A DNA stretch of 8,502 nucleotides. Source: Oscillospiraceae bacterium (lineage in GTDB: Bacteria > Bacillota > Clostridia > Oscillospirales > Oscillospiraceae). The stretch is taken from positions 1-8,502 of the forward strand of contig JAFTGG010000238.1 of NCBI GenBank assembly GCA_017458025.1, read 5' to 3'. The notes beneath the pieces are model-generated. The model was not told the origin of the DNA. It saw nothing but the letters and a program-made list of their open reading frames with translations, and made no database searches. A program made the translations under genes and the position numbers. Below, one piece after another: positions 6,833-8,502 of the stretch. Positions within the stretch are counted from its first letter, which is position 1. Each line of letters opens with the position of its first letter.

Positions 6833-7489
6833 TTACGCCTCCTCGGCCGCCTTCTGTACCTTCGCCTCAAGCGCGGCCTGCGCCGTCGCCGCGGCGGGGC
6901 CGGTGTTGTTCGCGTACTGATCCTTGAGGTCCTGGAACTTCTTGAGCGTCGCCTCGCGGGTGCGCTGCGCGAGATCGGGCAGATTGCCGCCCCACTGCTT
7001 CTCCGCGGCGGCATAGCCCTTCTCGAACGCCGCGATCATGCTGTCCAGCTTGTCGGGGTCGCCGCCGGTCAGCGCCACGGCGAACTTCACGAGGCGGTCG
7101 CTCGTCTGCTCGACGCCCCAATACCCGTCCTCCGCGGTGTCCTTCTGCGCCTGCGCGATGTCCGCGGCGCTGAATCTTCCGGAGTTGATCGCGTCCAGAA
7201 TGTTGTTCTTGCTGATCTGCTTGCCGAGCATCTGCTGCACGAGGTTCGCCATGCGCGCCTCGTTCTCGCTCTTGAGCCGTTCGATGGTATCCGCGTCGAC
7301 CGTATAGCCGGTGCGCGTCGCGCTGCCGCTGTAGCTGCGGCCCCCGTCCGCCTCGAACGTCGCCGCGTCCGCGTCTGTTGAAACGGCTTTTGCCGTCTCC
7401 GCGTTGCTTCCGGCTTTGCTGCTCACGGCGTCCGGCTTGCCGTATGTGTTGGTCTGCGCGACCCTCAGGTTGCTGACGTCCATTTCCAT
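6833..7489 (-). CDS. Conserved-looking protein of unknown function with a GYWGVEQTSDR motif
   Basis: 218 residues; function not recognised with confidence. Residues 1-60 are rich in Ala, Ser and Thr and probably disordered, with no signal peptide or membrane segment. The middle and C-terminal part (about 62-195) looks like a helical domain: a YTVDADTIERLKSENEARM helix, then EDGYWGVEQTSDRLVKFAVAL (120-140), GGDPDKLDSM (142-151), FEKGYAAAEKQWGGNLPDL (155-173) and KKFQDLKDQY. The tail is Ala-rich. From memory the motif resembles small proteins found in Clostridia and in flagellated Proteobacteria (DUF5610-like), but I could not verify this. The start is the ATG at 7489, chosen because AAGGA (7497-7501) lies 7 nt upstream; an ATG two codons later at 7483 is possible. 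It lies 112 bp downstream of the ATPase gene on the same strand and faces rpoD across a shared terminator. Confidence 0.85.
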   Translation of the reverse strand: MEMDVSNLRVAQTNTYGKPDAVSSKAGSNAETAKAVSTDADAATFEADGGRSYSGSATRTGYTVDADTIERLKSENEARMANLVQQMLGKQISKNNILDAINSGRFSAADIAQAQKDTAEDGYWGVEQTSDRLVKFAVALTGGDPDKLDSMIAAFEKGYAAAEKQWGGNLPDLAQRTREATLKKFQDLKDQYANNTGPAAATAQAALEAKVQKAAEEA

Positions 7490-7601
7490 AATCGTGTCCT
7501 TCCTTTCTGCGCGATGTCGCGTATCCTCATCGGACAATCGTCCTTGATTGCACTTTATATATCGGCAGAAAAAAAGAAAGATTTATACGGATTGCCGGAA
7601 A
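7490..7601. other. Intergenic gap upstream of the 218-residue protein gene
   Basis: A 112-bp AT-richer gap between two minus-strand genes. Minus-strand TATAAA (about 7555-7560) could be a -10, but no acceptable -35 lies 16-18 bp upstream. No terminator for the ATPase gene is visible, so read-through is possible. The 14-mer ATTGCACTTTATAT (7547-7560) also occurs at 430-443. GGAC/GTCC (7531-7542) is a small 4-bp hairpin. Confidence 0.4.
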
Positions 7602-8502
7602 TTATTTTCGATATCGGAGCAGTCGCGCCGCCTCCGTCGCCGCAAGGGCGTAAACGCCGTCGAAATCGACGCAGGGGTTGTATGCCGCCTCCAGCTTATC
7701 ATGCTCGCTTTTGGCGCGCCGCAGCGCCTCGACCGCCTCCTCGCGCAGCGCGCGCTCGACGCGGCCCGTAAAGCGCAGCTTCGCTTTTTCCGCGCGGGTG
7801 AGCCCCGCTTCCGCCGTCGCGTCCACGCGCAAGCGGCGGTACGCCTCGCCCTGGTACGGCATTCGCGCCGTCGAGGTGACAAAGCCGAGCCCCAGCGCGG
7901 GGATCAGCACATGCATCGTCTCCCTCGGCCGGTCGGGGTTCGGGCAGGCGAGCGCGTCGTATCCGGCGTCCGCCGCCGCGGTAAGCACGCGCGCGAGCGC
8001 GCGCGCCGCGAGCCCGTAGTTGTCAGCGAACGCGTAGACCCTCGGGCACAATGCGTCGACCGTGTCGAAGCGGCACAGCTCTCCCTTGTGCGTCACGCCG
8101 CCGAGAAACGCATAGTCGACGCGCCCTCGTTTTGCGCTCTTGCCGCGTATCTCACGGCGCACGACGGCGTCGACGCGCCGTTCGAGCTTATCAAAGTCCA
8201 TCGCCGCGTGTACGGCTGACCGGCGCTCGGACGCGAGCGCGTCCACCGCCCGCAGAACGTGGTACGCGTCGGCGTACGCCGCGCGGTACGCGTCCGAGTG
8301 CGCGATGATCTCGCCCCGCCGCGCCATCGTCGCCTCCACGTCGTAGAAACGCGTCAAGTCGACATAACGCTCTGTTGCGACGGTGTAACTCGGCTCAAGC
8401 ACATGCGGCGACGTCCCGTCGACAATACCGGCTTTCAGCTTTGTAAACAGCACGCCGTCAAGCGAGTCCGGATCGCCTGAGCAGTTGACATAAATCGGTT
8501 CT
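7602..8502 (-). CDS. PRK06851-like tandem P-loop ATPase, C-terminal part (partial)
   Basis: 299 residues are visible and the frame is open through the right edge, so the N-terminus is missing. The first visible residues EPIYVNCSGDPDSLDGVLF and GIVDGTSPHVLEPSY match, from memory, the region just after the first P-loop in the Firmicutes PRK06851 family, whose members carry two P-loop domains in tandem and whose function is unclear. A related second half starts near 8040: RVYAFADNYGLAARAL, then GYDALACPNPDRPRETMHVLIPALGLGF. That half lines up with the first but lacks a GxxGxGKS/T motif. The C-terminal 90 residues are charged helices (REEAVEALRRAKSEHDKLEAAYNP) ending in LLRYRK. A GTG at 8453 is not the true start, because the conserved block begins upstream of it. 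No downstream terminator was found. Confidence 0.8.
   Translation of the reverse strand, partial: EPIYVNCSGDPDSLDGVLFTKLKAGIVDGTSPHVLEPSYTVATERYVDLTRFYDVEATMARRGEIIAHSDAYRAAYADAYHVLRAVDALASERRSAVHAAMDFDKLERRVDAVVRREIRGKSAKRGRVDYAFLGGVTHKGELCRFDTVDALCPRVYAFADNYGLAARALARVLTAAADAGYDALACPNPDRPRETMHVLIPALGLGFVTSTARMPYQGEAYRRLRVDATAEAGLTRAEKAKLRFTGRVERALREEAVEALRRAKSEHDKLEAAYNPCVDFDGVYALAATEAARLLRYRK

Noticed and set aside
6764..7381. 205-codon plus-strand frame opposite the 218-residue protein
   Set aside because: It runs through the terminator and is antisense to a gene with a good ribosome site and motif-rich product; composition is Leu/Arg-rich shadow type.
7986..8014. Alternating CG-rich tract as a possible special DNA structure
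   Set aside because: Short, interrupted and within coding sequence of a very GC-rich gene; codon bias is enough to explain it.
7548..8219. 223-codon plus-strand frame opposite the ATPase gene
   Set aside because: Arg/Ala-rich shadow, whereas the minus strand carries recognisable family motifs.

Overview
This is a GC-rich window with short AT-rich intergenic islands, strong AAGGAGG-type ribosome binding sites and near-consensus sigma-A promoters. Gene content (a clostridial-type MurC, a PrdX-like deacylase, a dnaG-rpoD pair, a tandem P-loop ATPase of the kind seen in Firmicutes) points to a high-GC member of the Clostridia, probably Oscillospiraceae/Ruminococcaceae-like. That assignment is inferred from protein style and not from a marker search.

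Layout. (1) 1-407, minus: 5' part of a CCA-adding/poly(A) polymerase-type nucleotidyltransferase that runs off the left edge. (2) 408-500: a compact divergent promoter region in which the cca and murC -10 boxes overlap. (3) 501-2437, plus: murC followed 2 bp later by a prolyl-tRNA-editing (YbaK/PrdX-type) deacylase, closed by a strong terminator at 2439-2474. (4) 2475-2690: non-coding, with a hairpin and copy 1 of a short MITE-like repeat. (5) 2687-3277, minus: a compact Sfp-type phosphopantetheinyl transferase with a perfect consensus promoter. (6) 3428-6623, plus: dnaG and rpoD with overlapping ends, the core of the macromolecular synthesis operon without rpsU. (7) 6624-6832: non-coding, copy 2 of the repeat and a 16-bp bidirectional terminator. 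(8) 6833-7489, minus: a conserved-looking protein of unknown function. (9) 7602-8502, minus: the C-terminal 299 residues of a PRK06851-like tandem P-loop ATPase that runs off the right edge.

The genes are mostly housekeeping: cell-wall precursor synthesis, tRNA end repair and proofreading, replication priming, primary sigma factor and carrier-protein activation. I see no defence system, prophage, CRISPR array, RNA gene or biosynthetic cluster, and no new multi-gene system. The most interesting unexplained structure is the pair of dispersed non-coding repeats (2525-2690 and 6637-6788). They share an exact 47-bp core, sit in the two tail-to-tail intergenic gaps in the same orientation, and each appears to have lost the opposite end of a terminal inverted repeat. 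Other points of interest are the overlapping divergent promoters, a hairpin over the dnaG ribosome binding site, and an apparently dead second nucleotide-binding site in the terminal ATPase.
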